A DNA stretch of 64,000 nucleotides from Bradyrhizobium diazoefficiens (GTDB taxonomy: Bacteria; Pseudomonadota; Alphaproteobacteria; Rhizobiales; Xanthobacteraceae): assembly GCF_016616235.1 (NCBI RefSeq), contig NZ_CP067100.1:6507001-6571000 (forward strand), read 5' to 3'. The translations under genes were made by a program, and so were the position numbers. Below are positions 18,601-27,393 of the stretch, one piece after another; position 1 is the stretch's first letter, and every line of letters starts with the position of its first letter. Under the pieces are notes generated by a model, which did not search any database, was not told the origin of the DNA, and was given only the letters and a program-made list of their open reading frames with translations.

Positions 18601-18729
18601 CGTGTTCGACAGCTTCGGATATTGCCGTATCGGCAATACCATCGCCGCACGGAAGCCGATCAGCAGGATCAGCAGACTGACGACGACCGACAGGACCGGA
18701 CGCTTGATGAAAATGTCGGTAAAGGCCAT
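15634..18729 (-). CDS. RND efflux permease (HAE1, NolG-like)
   Basis: A 1031-residue inner membrane permease of the resistance-nodulation-division family. It starts MAFTDIFIKRPVLSVVVSLL, has the FIKRP start motif, the conserved IGLVVDDAIVVVEN motif of segment 4 with the paired Asp residues, and the large periplasmic loops; the second half repeats the fold (LITKHGILMVEFAN). It pumps hydrophobic or amphiphilic compounds with proton exchange as part of a tripartite system. A decayed membrane fusion partner appears just upstream, and nodM and a nod box lie before that. The order nodM, fusion protein, permease matches the nodM-nolFG operon of Sinorhizobium meliloti, so NolG is a reasonable guess. 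GC-rich codon use is higher than in nearby island genes. Confidence 0.9.
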   Translation of the reverse strand: MAFTDIFIKRPVLSVVVSLLILLIGFRAAMVLPIRQYPKLSNTVINITTVYPGASADLVQGFITTPIEQAVASAEGVDYITSSSVLGTSTIQVYIKLNVDPNQALTEVLAKVNSIKYLIPKESNDPVVTKTTGQTTAVMYLGFSSEELSGSAISDYLTRVVQPVLSTVDGVASADILGGQTFAMRLWLDPLKMAGHNVSPTDVAAAITANNFQSAAGQTKGYLIVSNITTNTGLTDVNQFKKLIVKAKDGGFVRMEDIASVELAAQTTDASVAFNGEHAIFIGVQATPQGNPLTLVRGVRALFPELERNLPPSMKMKVAYDSTKFIQSSIDEVEKTLGEAVIIVIVVIFLFLGSFRSVIVPVVAIPLSMIGVCTLMLVLGFSFNLLTLLAMVLAIGLVVDDAIVVVENIYRHLEEGKTPVQAALEGAREIVGPVVSMTITLAAVYAPIGFLGGLTGSLFREFAFTLAGSVVVSGVIALTLSPMMCSVLFKNSDESRFAMLVNKVFGALTRWYGRKLDRSLDYKAVTGLFAMTILGLVGFLYLHTSSELAPEEDQGIVFAVTKAPKYANNDYLDFYGDKLDKKFQSFPETDLRFVLNGINGPQNGIAGMLLKPWDERKRSSIQLKPLVQAELSKIEGVQAFAFNLPPLPGGPGGLPVQMVINSTAGFQAVYEQMEKLKDAARKSGMFIVSDSDLAFNQPTVKVNVNRAKAQDLGINMQNVGSALALLGGGNYINRFNLEGRSYQVITQVPRAQRLSPESLGNYYVATSTGQQVPLSTVVSIETTTAPNSLTHYNQLNSATFSAVPMPGVTVGQAVDFLEGEAKKLPQGFSHDFLADSRQYVQEGNQLAITFAFALIIIFLVLAAQFESLRDPLVIMISVPMAIVGALIPLFFGVATMNIYTQVGLLTLVGLITKHGILMVEFANELQINERLDRRSAIEMAARIRLRPILMTTAAMVTGLIPLLTATGAGAASRFSIGLVVVAGMSVGTLFTLFVLPAVYVVLATDHRAKTGSVRNEQIEELGLGSKALRPT

Positions 18730-18773
18730 CGCGGCGATCTCGAATTCGTCTGCTTGAGTAATGTGACCCGGCG

Positions 18774-18960
18774 TCAGGCCGGATCACGCGAGCGCGTTAT
18801 CAGTAGCGCGGGGGCTGAAATGGCCGGCGCCGGTTCGGACGAACTCGCTACGGCCACATCCGAGTGCAGGCCGAGTGGTCCGAGCGCAACGACCTTGTCG
18901 CCCGCTTCAGATGCAAGCGAAGTTACCATGTCGTCGGCCTCCTGAAGGCGCGTGTCGAAA
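18774..18960 (-). pseudogene. C-terminal relic of RND membrane fusion protein
   Basis: Read on the minus strand, an open stretch ends with GDKVVALGPLGLHSDVAVAS and SAPALLITRSRDPA before a TGA at 18774. GDKVV plus a following small hydrophobic strand is typical of the C-terminal end of HlyD/AcrA-type fusion proteins, which normally precede the permease gene. Upstream the frame is broken by a stop. The assignment rests on a short match and on position. Confidence 0.4.
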
Positions 18961-19115
18961 ACCTGTTAGACTTCGGCGCAGATTCGAACGCGAAAGCGGC
19001 AGACGCTGGCATCTTTGACCGCCTAAGTTTGGCGGCGCTGGCCGGTCGTGAATGCTCTAACATAATTCTCTAGACCGGTTTGGCGACAAGACGCGATCGA
19101 CGGCTTCCGTCCTCC

Positions 19116-20942
19116 CTATTCGACCGTCACGGACTTGGCGAGATTCCGCGGCTGGTCGACATCAGTGCCCATCACGACGGCCGTGTGGTAGGCTAGCAGC
19201 TGCACGGGGATCGCGTAGACCATCGGCGTGAAGACGGCAGGCATGTCCGGCAGCACGATCGTGGCGAACGTATCCAGTGTCGCCTCCTCAGCGCCCTTGG
19301 CATCGGTCAAGAGGACAATGTTGCCGCCGCGCGCTGCCACTTCCTGCATGTTTGAGACCGTTTTCTCGAATAAGCAGTCATGCGGTGCGATCACCACAAC
19401 TGGCACGGCCTCGTCGATTAGCGCGATCGGGCCGTGTTTGAGCTCGCCCGCAGCATACCCCTCTGCATGGATGTAGGAGATTTCCTTCAGCTTCAGGGCG
19501 CCCTCTAGCGCGATCGGGAAGCTCGTGCCGCGACCGAGATAGAGTACGTCGCGTGCTTTCGCGATGTCGCGCGCAAGCCTCTCGATCTGCGGTTCGGTGG
19601 TGAGCGCCGCCGCCATCAGGCGAGGAATTTCCACCAGGCCGCGCACCAGCTCGATCTCCTCATCCTCGGACAGTTCGCCGCGCGCCCTGGCGGCCGCGAC
19701 CCCAAGCGCCGCCAGCACTATCAGTTGGCAGGTAAAGGCTTTCGTCGAGGCAACGCCGATCTCCGGGCCGGCCAGCGTCGGCAGCACGGTTTCGCTCTCG
19801 CGAGCGATGGTCGACGTTGGTACATTGACGACTGCAAGTGTGTGTGCACCTTTCGCCTTGGCGTAGCGGAGCGCAGCAAGCGTATCTGCGGTCTCGCCCG
19901 ACTGCGAAACAAAGATCGCGAGATCACCTCTGCCCATGGCAGATTCGCGGTAGCGGAACTCGGAGGCGACGTCGACTTCAACGGGCACGCGGACAAAGCG
20001 CTCGAGCCAGTATTTCGCGACGGAGCCAGCATAGCTCGCTGTGCCGCAAGCGATGATCGTGATGCGGCGGACGTCTCTGAAGTCGAACGGCAGCTCGAGC
20101 GGTAGAGCAACGCGTTCGCAGGCTCCGTCGATATAGCGCGCCAGAGTCTGCTCGATCACCTTCGGCTGCTCATGGATCTCCTTGGCCATAAAGTGCCGAT
20201 AGTTCGCCTTGTCAACCAGGAGCGACGACGCACCCGATTTCAGCGTCTCGCGGCGCGCGACTGCCCCTTTGGCATCGTAGATGACGTGGATCTTGCGGGT
20301 AAGCACGGCGCAATCCCCGTCATCAAGATAAGTGATGGCGTCGGTGAACGGCGCGAGCGCAATGGCATCCGAACCGACATAAACCTCGTCATTGCCATAC
20401 CCGATCGCGAGCGGGGATCCCTTCCGTGCAGCGATCATGAGATCGTCGTGCCCCTTGAACAGGAATACCAGGGCAAACATCCCGCGCAGTCGCGGTAAGG
20501 AAGCTTTCACTGCCTTTTGGGGCGAGTAGCCCTCCCTCAGATAGGATTCGACCAGGTGCGCCACCACCTCGCTGTCAGTGTCGGAAACAAATCGAGCACC
20601 TTTCTGCTCAAGTTCGGCGCGCAACTCGCGAAAATTCTCGATGATTCCGTTATGGACGACCGCGACATTGTCCGTCGTATGCGGATGCGCGTTGTACTCC
20701 GTGGGCTTGCCATGAGTGGCCCAGCGGGTATGACCAATACCGGTGTGACCGGGCAGCGGACTGCGGCGGAGGCTGGTCTCAAGATTTTTCAGCTTGCCCT
20801 CGGCGCGCCGGCGCTCAAGATGATTGGCGTCGAGCGTTGCGACTCCCGCTGAATCATAGCCGCGATATTCCAGGCGAGTAAGCGCTTCAATCAACCGCTC
20901 CGCAACGGGTTGGCGCCCCAAAATGCCTACAATCCCACACAT
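19116..20942 (-). CDS. nodM: Glutamine-fructose-6-phosphate aminotransferase
   Basis: A 608-residue GlmS/NodM enzyme making glucosamine-6-phosphate from fructose-6-phosphate and glutamine, the precursor of the chitin backbone of Nod factors. The class II amidotransferase domain begins MCGIVGILGR with the catalytic Cys at position 2, followed by GHTRWATHG and DTDSEVVAHL. Two SIS sugar-binding domains follow (ACGTASYAG, FVSQSGETADT, LGRGTSFPIALEGALKLKE). The C-terminus is LAKSVTVE. I placed the start at MCGIV because the Cys must become N-terminal and GGGGGA lies upstream, although four more codons are open. A nod box at 21701-21748 points toward this gene. Because nodM is a paralogue of the housekeeping glmS, the symbol depends on that context. 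Confidence 0.88.
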   Translation of the reverse strand: MCGIVGILGRQPVAERLIEALTRLEYRGYDSAGVATLDANHLERRRAEGKLKNLETSLRRSPLPGHTGIGHTRWATHGKPTEYNAHPHTTDNVAVVHNGIIENFRELRAELEQKGARFVSDTDSEVVAHLVESYLREGYSPQKAVKASLPRLRGMFALVFLFKGHDDLMIAARKGSPLAIGYGNDEVYVGSDAIALAPFTDAITYLDDGDCAVLTRKIHVIYDAKGAVARRETLKSGASSLLVDKANYRHFMAKEIHEQPKVIEQTLARYIDGACERVALPLELPFDFRDVRRITIIACGTASYAGSVAKYWLERFVRVPVEVDVASEFRYRESAMGRGDLAIFVSQSGETADTLAALRYAKAKGAHTLAVVNVPTSTIARESETVLPTLAGPEIGVASTKAFTCQLIVLAALGVAAARARGELSEDEEIELVRGLVEIPRLMAAALTTEPQIERLARDIAKARDVLYLGRGTSFPIALEGALKLKEISYIHAEGYAAGELKHGPIALIDEAVPVVVIAPHDCLFEKTVSNMQEVAARGGNIVLLTDAKGAEEATLDTFATIVLPDMPAVFTPMVYAIPVQLLAYHTAVVMGTDVDQPRNLAKSVTVE

Positions 20943-21700
20943 GCGGATCAACATCCCCCATATTCAAGAATAGAGTTTTTGGAGCAGCTAGACTTTTCTT
21001 GAGACCGTCGATTGAAGGTGCTCAATGATTGTTGCGGATTTGGGTGCTCTGGATTCTGCGGCCAAATCCAAGCTCCGCCGGCCGAAGCGCGGTTCGGGCG
21101 AGCAGCATCGAATACAAGCATGTGGCGGCAGCAGGAGGCGGTAAGGCGCGTATGCGTGGCGAACGGAGAGCCATAGCAACTGCGACTCTTTGGAACAGCC
21201 ACAGTGTAGCCGCGGTCGGGGGTGCTTGGGCACGTCACCGCAAGTTGCCTCTGCAGGATCGATGACACTCGATCCAGATCGACGAGCCGCGAGGTGTCGA
21301 GTTATCTGCCGGCATGAACTCCATCCATTGGATCCGTTGAGAGCCAAGCGTCATGGCCCAGCCTCCTTCGCAAGAGATCGGTAAAGCGGATAGCTGGATA
21401 GTGGAATTCCATCTCGAAGCTGTCGCTCGTACATGGCACACACAAAAGAAGCCCGGCCGTCTTCGGCGAACGGGCAGGAGTCAACCTCGGCGGACGTCGC
21501 TGTTGCGACAGCTTCCGTCGACAGTGGCAGGGCCTACGGGCCGCAGTACCCGCCCAAGCACGTGGCCGGACTAAGATGCACTGGGTTGATGCTCGAGATG
21601 CACCGAAACTTCCCCCGGCTCTCGGCAAAGATCGAAACACCATTCTGATTGGCCGAAGGCTTTTCTCCAGACCAACGTCTTTCTTATGCGGGGCCTTATA
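20943..21700. other. Long leader between nod box and nodM
   Basis: 758 bases lie between the nod box and the nodM start. Minus-strand frames in it (for example 21302-21643) have shadow-like composition and match no family I know. A gene may have been lost here. Confidence 0.4.
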
Positions 21701-21748
21701 GGATTGGTAAAATCGATTGTGTTGATGGGCCGCATCTACAGAATGGAT
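21701..21748 (-). promoter_or_regulatory. nod box upstream of nodM
   Basis: On the + strand this reads as the reverse complement of the nod box: GGATTGGTAAAATCGATTGT, then GATGGGCCGCATCTACAG and ATGGAT at the end. All blocks of the roughly 47-base consensus are present. Read on the minus strand, it points to nodM 758 bases away. NodD binding here would place nodM and the RND permease under flavonoid control. Confidence 0.85.
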
Positions 21749-22104
21749 AGCTACCGAAAAGCTTTCTTACGGTCCGTTGTCATTGGCGACCTCGCTGTTT
21801 CGAGATCGCTCGCCTCCAATATGGTTCGAGCGCGGGTAAGGACGCACATGGCCAAAGAGGTTTTGTGGTTCAGGATGGCGAGCTGCGCTCAAGGCGTTGT
21901 GCAGCTCCGGCCTGTACGTTGCGAGGACTTTGCAATGTCCCTCGCGGGCCAACCCTCACATATCCTTGCGGGGTTCTGAGCCTCTTGATGTGGCGTAGTA
22001 CATCGGGCTACTGCTCAGAGTGGATCTTCCGCACGTTCCTGGCGAGGCCGTTGATCAATTTGCGGACGCTCGATATCCGACGGATCTTGTAGTCGAAGCC
22101 CTGG
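21749..22104. other. No recognisable gene
   Basis: About 356 bases upstream of the nod box. A + strand frame (21686-21979) overlaps the nod box and looks accidental. The 16-base string CGGATCTTGTAGTCGA near 22082 also occurs near 14757, perhaps a trace of a shared old sequence. Confidence 0.4.
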
Positions 22105-22776
22105 TCAAAATCCACGGATTGTCATGAATTCCGATGGATCAGCACGATCTGCGCGCAGTCGGTTGATCGGATGCTCTCGATCCATGTAGCCGAGAGCCAT
22201 GCCGCAAAAGAGCATCAGATGGGAGGGCAACCCGATGAATTCCGCGACGGTCTTGTGCCACAGCGCCCAAGCCTCTTGCGGACAGGTACTCAATCCCTTC
22301 TCCAAAGCGAGCAACATAATGGATTGCATGTACATGCCGAGATCGGCCCATTGCCCAGGCTCCATCTGGCGATCGATGGCGAAAAACAGGCCGACAGGCG
22401 CACCGAAAAAGATGAAGTTCTTCGCGAGCTGATTGAGACGCGCAGCTTTGTCTTCGCGCGGAATCCCGATGGTGCGATAAAGATCTTCGCCGTTCTTGAA
22501 TCGCCGACTTCTATACGGCTCCTTCAGTTCTGGCGGGTATATGTTGTACTCTGGCGGCTCGCCCATCGGGCTGATCTTGATCCGCTCGGCCATCAACGCC
22601 TTAAAACGTGCGAGCTCTTGGCCGCCTAGCGCCCAGACATGCCACGGCTGTAGATTACCGCCGGATGGCGAACGACTAGCCCCAAGCAGGATGTCTTTGA
22701 CGACCTCGCCGGGGACGGGCTTCTCCAGGAATGCCCGCACAGAGGTCCGGGAATTCAGCGCGTCCGAAACATTCAT
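22105..22776 (-). CDS. Nitroreductase family protein
   Basis: A 223-residue flavoprotein. It has the FMN-binding start RTSVRAFLEKPV, followed by RSPSGGNLQPWHVWAL, both typical of the nitroreductase fold, and a C-terminal GMALGYMDREHPIN. The family reduces nitro groups, quinones or other electrophiles with NAD(P)H. GGAG precedes the ATG chosen at 22776; a longer frame overlaps the upstream oxidoreductase gene. It is the last gene of a run of catabolic genes on the same strand. Substrate not known. Confidence 0.88.
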   Translation of the reverse strand: MNVSDALNSRTSVRAFLEKPVPGEVVKDILLGASRSPSGGNLQPWHVWALGGQELARFKALMAERIKISPMGEPPEYNIYPPELKEPYRSRRFKNGEDLYRTIGIPREDKAARLNQLAKNFIFFGAPVGLFFAIDRQMEPGQWADLGMYMQSIMLLALEKGLSTCPQEAWALWHKTVAEFIGLPSHLMLFCGMALGYMDREHPINRLRADRADPSEFMTIRGF

Positions 22777-22810
22777 GAGGATTCTCCAAAAAACCAATCT
22801 AGGAGGATCG

Positions 22811-23788
22811 TCAGCCGATCCGGACAACCATCTTTCCAAGGGCAGAGCGCGTCGTCATCGCCTTGAACGCTTGGTGGAATTCCTCAAATGCAAAGACCTT
22901 TCCTACGACGGGAACAAGCGTCTTCTCACTTAGCCAAGTGAATAGCTGGGCGATGACTTGATCTCGCACATCCGGTTCACGACGACCAATCTGCGCCAGG
23001 TCGACACCCAACAGCGCCCCTCCTTTTAGAAGAGGCAGATTGAACCGCAGCGCTGGAATAATCCCTGAAGCGAAGCCGATCACCAGGTGCCGACCATTCC
23101 AGGCGATCGAACGGAATGCCTGCAGGCTCAGCTCTCCTCCGACGGGATCGTAGATTACGTCCGCGCCGTGACCGTCGGTGAGTTCCTTGAGTTCGTCGCG
23201 CCAGCTTTCGTGCGTGTAATCCAGGCCCGCATCTGCCCCATATTGAATCGCAAATTGTCGCTTCTCTTCAGTCGAAGCGGCCGCAATGATGCGGGCACCC
23301 AGCAACTTCCCGACCTGAACAGCCGCTATTCCAACCCCGCCGGCGGCACCCAGAATCAAAAGGGTCTCGCCGCTCTGCAGCTTTCCCCGGGCGCTGAGTG
23401 CATATAGTGCCGTCAAGTAATTGGCGAAGAACGAGGCGCCGACCTCAGGCTCTATGCCTTTTGGAGTCACGAAAAGGTCCGCGGCCGGCACGCAAATATA
23501 TTCGGCAAGACCGCCATTTCTGACCATTCCGATGACCGGCGTACCGGGCGCGAAGCCCGCAACATCTGGGGCTACCTCGTCGACAACCCCGGCGAACTCC
23601 GACCCCGGCGTAAATGGCAAAGGGTCCTTGGTCTGGTAGAGGCCCTGCACCTTCAGGCCATCCACGAAACCGACGGCAGCGGCCTGGATTCGAACGCGGA
23701 CCATTCCCGCTGACAAGTCCGGCCTAGCCACGTCCCTGATCCTGATATTTTCGATGCGATCGTAGTTTTCGACCAAGACTGCTTTCAT
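22811..23788 (-). CDS. NADPH:quinone oxidoreductase / MDR-type dehydrogenase
   Basis: A 325-residue medium-chain dehydrogenase/reductase. The catalytic half has FTPGSEFAGVVDEVAPDV; the Rossmann half has LILGAAGGVGIAAVQVGKLLGARIIAAA. The Cys and His zinc ligands of alcohol dehydrogenases are absent, so it is a zinc-free quinone oxidoreductase-type enzyme. GAGGG stands upstream of the ATG. Between a frameshifted acyl-CoA dehydrogenase and a nitroreductase, it belongs to what was probably a fatty- or aromatic-acid degradation operon. Confidence 0.88.
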   Translation of the reverse strand: MKAVLVENYDRIENIRIRDVARPDLSAGMVRVRIQAAAVGFVDGLKVQGLYQTKDPLPFTPGSEFAGVVDEVAPDVAGFAPGTPVIGMVRNGGLAEYICVPAADLFVTPKGIEPEVGASFFANYLTALYALSARGKLQSGETLLILGAAGGVGIAAVQVGKLLGARIIAAASTEEKRQFAIQYGADAGLDYTHESWRDELKELTDGHGADVIYDPVGGELSLQAFRSIAWNGRHLVIGFASGIIPALRFNLPLLKGGALLGVDLAQIGRREPDVRDQVIAQLFTWLSEKTLVPVVGKVFAFEEFHQAFKAMTTRSALGKMVVRIG

Positions 23789-23860
23789 GACACCCTCTTC
23801 AGCGCGCCGGCCTATCGGGGTCGGCCATCGAGTTTACGCGTTGGACAGATTCCCCAAATC

Positions 23861-25005
23861 CTAGAGCTCCCTGGAGATCACTTCCTTCATCATTTCGCTG
23901 GTTCCACCGTAAATGCGCTGCACGCGTGCGTCGGCATACATGCGTGCGATGAGGTACTCGTTCATGGAGCCGTACCCACCGTGCAGCTGCAAACACTCGT
24001 CAATGACCTTCCCCTGCTGCTCGGACGCCCAGAGTTTGGCCATCGAAGCCGTGGCTGCATCGAGCGTACCGGAAACCAATGCTTCGACGCACTGGTCGAC
24101 GAAGCTGCGCGTGACCTTCGTGATCGTCGCCAACTCGGCCAGCCTGTATTTGGTGTTCTGAAACTCGGCAATCGACTTTCCGAACGCCTTGCGTTCCCGA
24201 ACAAACGCAAGCGTCGCCTCGAGAGCGCCCTCCATTGCCGCCACAGCCATCACGCCGATGATGGTGCGCTCATAAGGCAAGTCTGACATCAATTGATAGA
24301 AGCCACGCCCTTCCACTCCGCCAAGCAGATTTGCGGCCGGCACCAGGACCTCGTCGAAGAACAGCTCGCAAGTATCCTGCGCCTTTAGTCCGATCTTATC
24401 GAGCACGCGGCCGACCCGAAAGCCGCGAGCTTTGGCAGTCTCGACCAGGACAATCGACATTCCGTTCGCTCGCTCGGCCGGACAGGTCTTCGCGACGACG
24501 AGCACCAAACCCGCAAGGACGCCGTTGGATATGAAGGTCTTGGAACCGTTGATGACGTAGCCGTCGGCACGCTTTTCGGCGCGAGTTCGAATCGATTGAA
24601 GATCCGACCCGGCCCCGGTTCGGTCATCGCAACGGCTCCGACGAGTTCCCCACTCGCCAAGCGCGGCAGATATTCCCGCTTTTGCTCCTCGGTCCCGTGG
24701 TTCAGCAGATAGTGGGCTACGACCGTGTGGACAGAGGGGTTCATTCCCGTCAAGCCGCGGCGCGCCATGGCATCGTAAAAGATCGCTTCGTGCCGAAAAT
24801 CGCCTCCGCCGCCGCCATATTCGCTCGGGATGTCCGAACAGAGAAGTCCAAGCGCTCCAGCCTTCAGCCAGAGTTCGTGCCCGACATTGCCTCGTTCGCG
24901 CGCCTGTTCATCCAGCGGCGCCATTTCCTTGTCGATGAAGCGACAGACCGTGTCCCGGTACATCTCGAGCTCAGAATCGAGCCAAGAGGGTCGATAGTTG
25001 ATCAT
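23861..25005 (-). pseudogene. Acyl-CoA dehydrogenase with one frameshift
   Basis: Two overlapping frames make one enzyme of about 380 residues. The first starts MINYRPSWLDSELEMYRDTV and reaches VGAVAMTEPGPG; the second gives the flavin-domain middle and the C-terminal half with KAFGKSIAEFQNTKYRLAEL and RIYGGTSEMMKEVI. The two are joined if one G is added to the G-run at 24613-24616 (EPGAGSDLQSIRTRA would then follow). Both halves are otherwise intact, so this is a recent mutation or a base-calling error. The enzyme introduces a 2,3 double bond in an acyl-CoA using FAD. Confidence 0.8.
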
Positions 25006-25206
25006 GCGCCTTACTCATCGCTTCGACGAGCGTAACAATTACGTTCGCGGCCGCTTGAATTCGGAACAGTTCGGGCGATGTGCGATCGGATGACCCGCTG
25101 ATAGGTCGTCCGACGCATTTCTTGTCCGAACACTACCGATTGCAGCCCACCACACAGTCACAGCTCAGATGGTCGAAGGCATGCGTCGCGGTTCTCTGCG
25201 ACCAAT

Positions 25207-26418
25207 TTAGTCCGCCGTATCCGCGTTGATCACGTCTCCGAACAGCTCCCACTTTTCGCCGCGAAAGCGCATCAGCTGAAGTTGGGTGATCGGAGCAAAG
25301 TCGATCGGCGAGGTCTTCACGTAGATGCCCGGCAGCAACGCCTCGGTGCGCCAATCTTTCAGGTTCGCAGCCTGCTTCATGACGTTCTCGCGGGTGAGAT
25401 CGTCACCGCATTGCTTCAACGTTTGCGCCAGCGTCTCTGCAAGCGCGTAGCCGGTAATCAGCAAAATGTCGCGCTTGTTGCCTTCCGGATAGTATTTGCT
25501 CAAAAAGCCCTGAAACTCCTTCATTCCAGGATCATTGTCCCACTGCGGATCCGCCGGATCCTTCAAGTAAGTGGCAGAAATGATGCCTTGCGCGTTCTCG
25601 ATGCCGGCAGGCTTGATCACACTGCCCACTGACGCCGAAACGTTGCTGAGAATATGCAGCGGCTTCCAGTCGACTCCAGCGATCTTCTTGATTGCCTGAG
25701 CGGCAAACTTGGGAGAGCTGATGTTGACCAGGGTATCGGCCCCCGTCGCCTTGAGCTTGACGATATGACTGTCGATCGTCGGCTCCGCAGTTTCGTAGCT
25801 TTCCTCGGCGACGATCTTCGCGCCGAGCCTGTCCTTGAGTCCCTTCAGGTAATCCTTTCCGAGATCGTCGTTCTGGAAGAATACGGCGACTTTGGCGTTC
25901 GGCTTTTCCTTCAAGATATACTTCGCGTAGGCATGCGCCTCGCTCTGGTAGGAGGGCTGCCAACCCGTAGTCCAGGGAAAGTTCTTGGGGTCATTGAATT
26001 TGGTAGCGCCCGACGCGACGAAGAGCTGCGGGATCTTCTTGGAATTCAGGTATTTCTGGATGGCTGTGTTGTTCGCTGTGCCCAGCGGATCGAACATGAG
26101 CAGGACTTCATCGCCCTCCACCAGCTTGCGCGTCTGCTCGACAGCCTTGGGAGGCGAGTACGCATCGTCATAGCTGATGAAGTTGATCTTGCGGCCGTTG
26201 ATGCCACCCTTATCGTTGATCATCTTGAAGTATGCGGCCTGCACCTGGCCGATGACGCCGTAGGCGGATCCTGGGCCACTGTAGGGCATGAGATTGCCGA
26301 CTTTGATCTCCGTATCGGTGGCCCCGGTGTCGTACTTCTTCTGCGCGAGCGCGACGCCCGAGGCGAGCGTGATTGCCGCTGCCGCCAGAGCGGCCGTCCC
26401 TATAATCCTTGCAAACAT
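25207..26418 (-). CDS. ABC transporter substrate-binding protein, LivK type
   Basis: A 403-residue periplasmic protein with signal peptide MFARIIGTAALAAAAITLAS, cleaved near GVALA. It has the start of the Peripla_BP_6 family (DTEIKVGNLMPYSGPGSAYG) and GGINGRKINFISYDDAYSP. The family binds branched-chain amino acids, other amino acids, or aromatic and fatty acids. No ABC permease or ATPase gene is next to it, so it is an orphan here. GAGGAGAG precedes the start. Among lipid or aromatic catabolism genes it probably bound a related acid. Confidence 0.9.
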   Translation of the reverse strand: MFARIIGTAALAAAAITLASGVALAQKKYDTGATDTEIKVGNLMPYSGPGSAYGVIGQVQAAYFKMINDKGGINGRKINFISYDDAYSPPKAVEQTRKLVEGDEVLLMFDPLGTANNTAIQKYLNSKKIPQLFVASGATKFNDPKNFPWTTGWQPSYQSEAHAYAKYILKEKPNAKVAVFFQNDDLGKDYLKGLKDRLGAKIVAEESYETAEPTIDSHIVKLKATGADTLVNISSPKFAAQAIKKIAGVDWKPLHILSNVSASVGSVIKPAGIENAQGIISATYLKDPADPQWDNDPGMKEFQGFLSKYYPEGNKRDILLITGYALAETLAQTLKQCGDDLTRENVMKQAANLKDWRTEALLPGIYVKTSPIDFAPITQLQLMRFRGEKWELFGDVINADTAD

Positions 26419-26504
26419 ATAATCTCTCCTCGTTGGGTTTCGCTTTTATTTTGTTTTGACGTTCTACTCCTGGCTCTGGATCGCGACCCGTCAGCACGCC
26501 CGGA

Positions 26505-26640
26505 AGATCACCCCAAAGCCTCATGATGGTCACGTTCGCGATGCCGCCGCCCTCGCTCATCGTCTGAAGCCCATATCGCTTGCCCCGAACCCTCAGAGCA
26601 TGGACCAGGGTTGAAAGGAGCTTCGTACCCGGGGCACCGA
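26505..26640 (-). pseudogene. 3' fragment of a thiolase gene
   Basis: The minus frame reads PLGAPGTKLLSTLVHALRVR, then RYGLQTMSEGGGIANVTI. This is the C-terminal active-site region of acetyl-CoA acetyltransferase-type thiolases; the family has a Cys within the CxGGG motif, but here the residue is Ser (MSEGGG). It is joined in frame to the acyl-CoA dehydrogenase relic upstream. Confidence 0.65.
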
Positions 26641-27031
26641 GGGGCTGACAGAGCGCAATCGCGCCGCGAATGCACCAATCATTCGGCCAGAGATGAGGGA
26701 GGGCAGAAATCCAGCTTGCTGCGCTGGCGTGCCGTCCTTGAGCAGGGCTGAAACGATCAGACTGTTTTGAATGCTCAAAATGGTAGACAGAGCACCGGTC
26801 AGCCGCGGCGATTTCAATAAGCGAGAGCGCGCACGAAACATAGTCGGCGCCTGCTCCGCCGACCGCTTCGGGCGCCGTCATGCCCATAAGTCCGCGGCTC
26901 GCGAGTTCCTCAAACAACCGCGATGGGTATGGCTTGGCTTCTTCGTAATCGCGAGCGAAGGGCGCAACGCGCTCCCGCGCGAACTTGCGCACCTCGTCGC
27001 GAATGGCGGCTTGCGTTTCAGTCATGATCAC
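26593..27031 (-). pseudogene. 5' fragment of an acyl-CoA dehydrogenase
   Basis: The first about 80 residues (MTETQAAIRDEVRKFARERV, LASRGLMGMTAPEAVGGAGAD) are a clear acyl-CoA dehydrogenase N-terminus. The frame then shifts: the next part, ALSTILSIQNSLIVSALL and GFLPSLISGRMIGAFA, continues in a second frame. The rest of the gene is gone and a thiolase tail follows, so a deletion fused the two remnants. Confidence 0.7.
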
Positions 27032-27393
27032 TGCGCGCGCCTATCGATTATTCGCCCAGGCGACCTCAAGACAGGGAGCGCGACTGCGCTAAGCACGACA
27101 CGGAAACACAGTGAAGTATCTGGCTTTATTAGTTTCTGCCGAATTGATCGGCTCCTCCCCTGCTGAATCTCCGCGCTTCTGCACCGGCGTAAAAAGTGAT
27201 ATTGATGTCATATTACTGAAGGGGCGCATCGTCAAGCCGACCCGCGGAGCGCAGGGCCAAGCCTGTCCACCTGACCTTTTGGATGATTGCCACCGCTCGA
27301 ACGCTGTTCGCGATCTCTGGCAGACTTCAGCAACAAGCGGCATCGCGCCTGTTTGGCTACGACATACAGGTTCGATCGATGGCAGAACGGATG

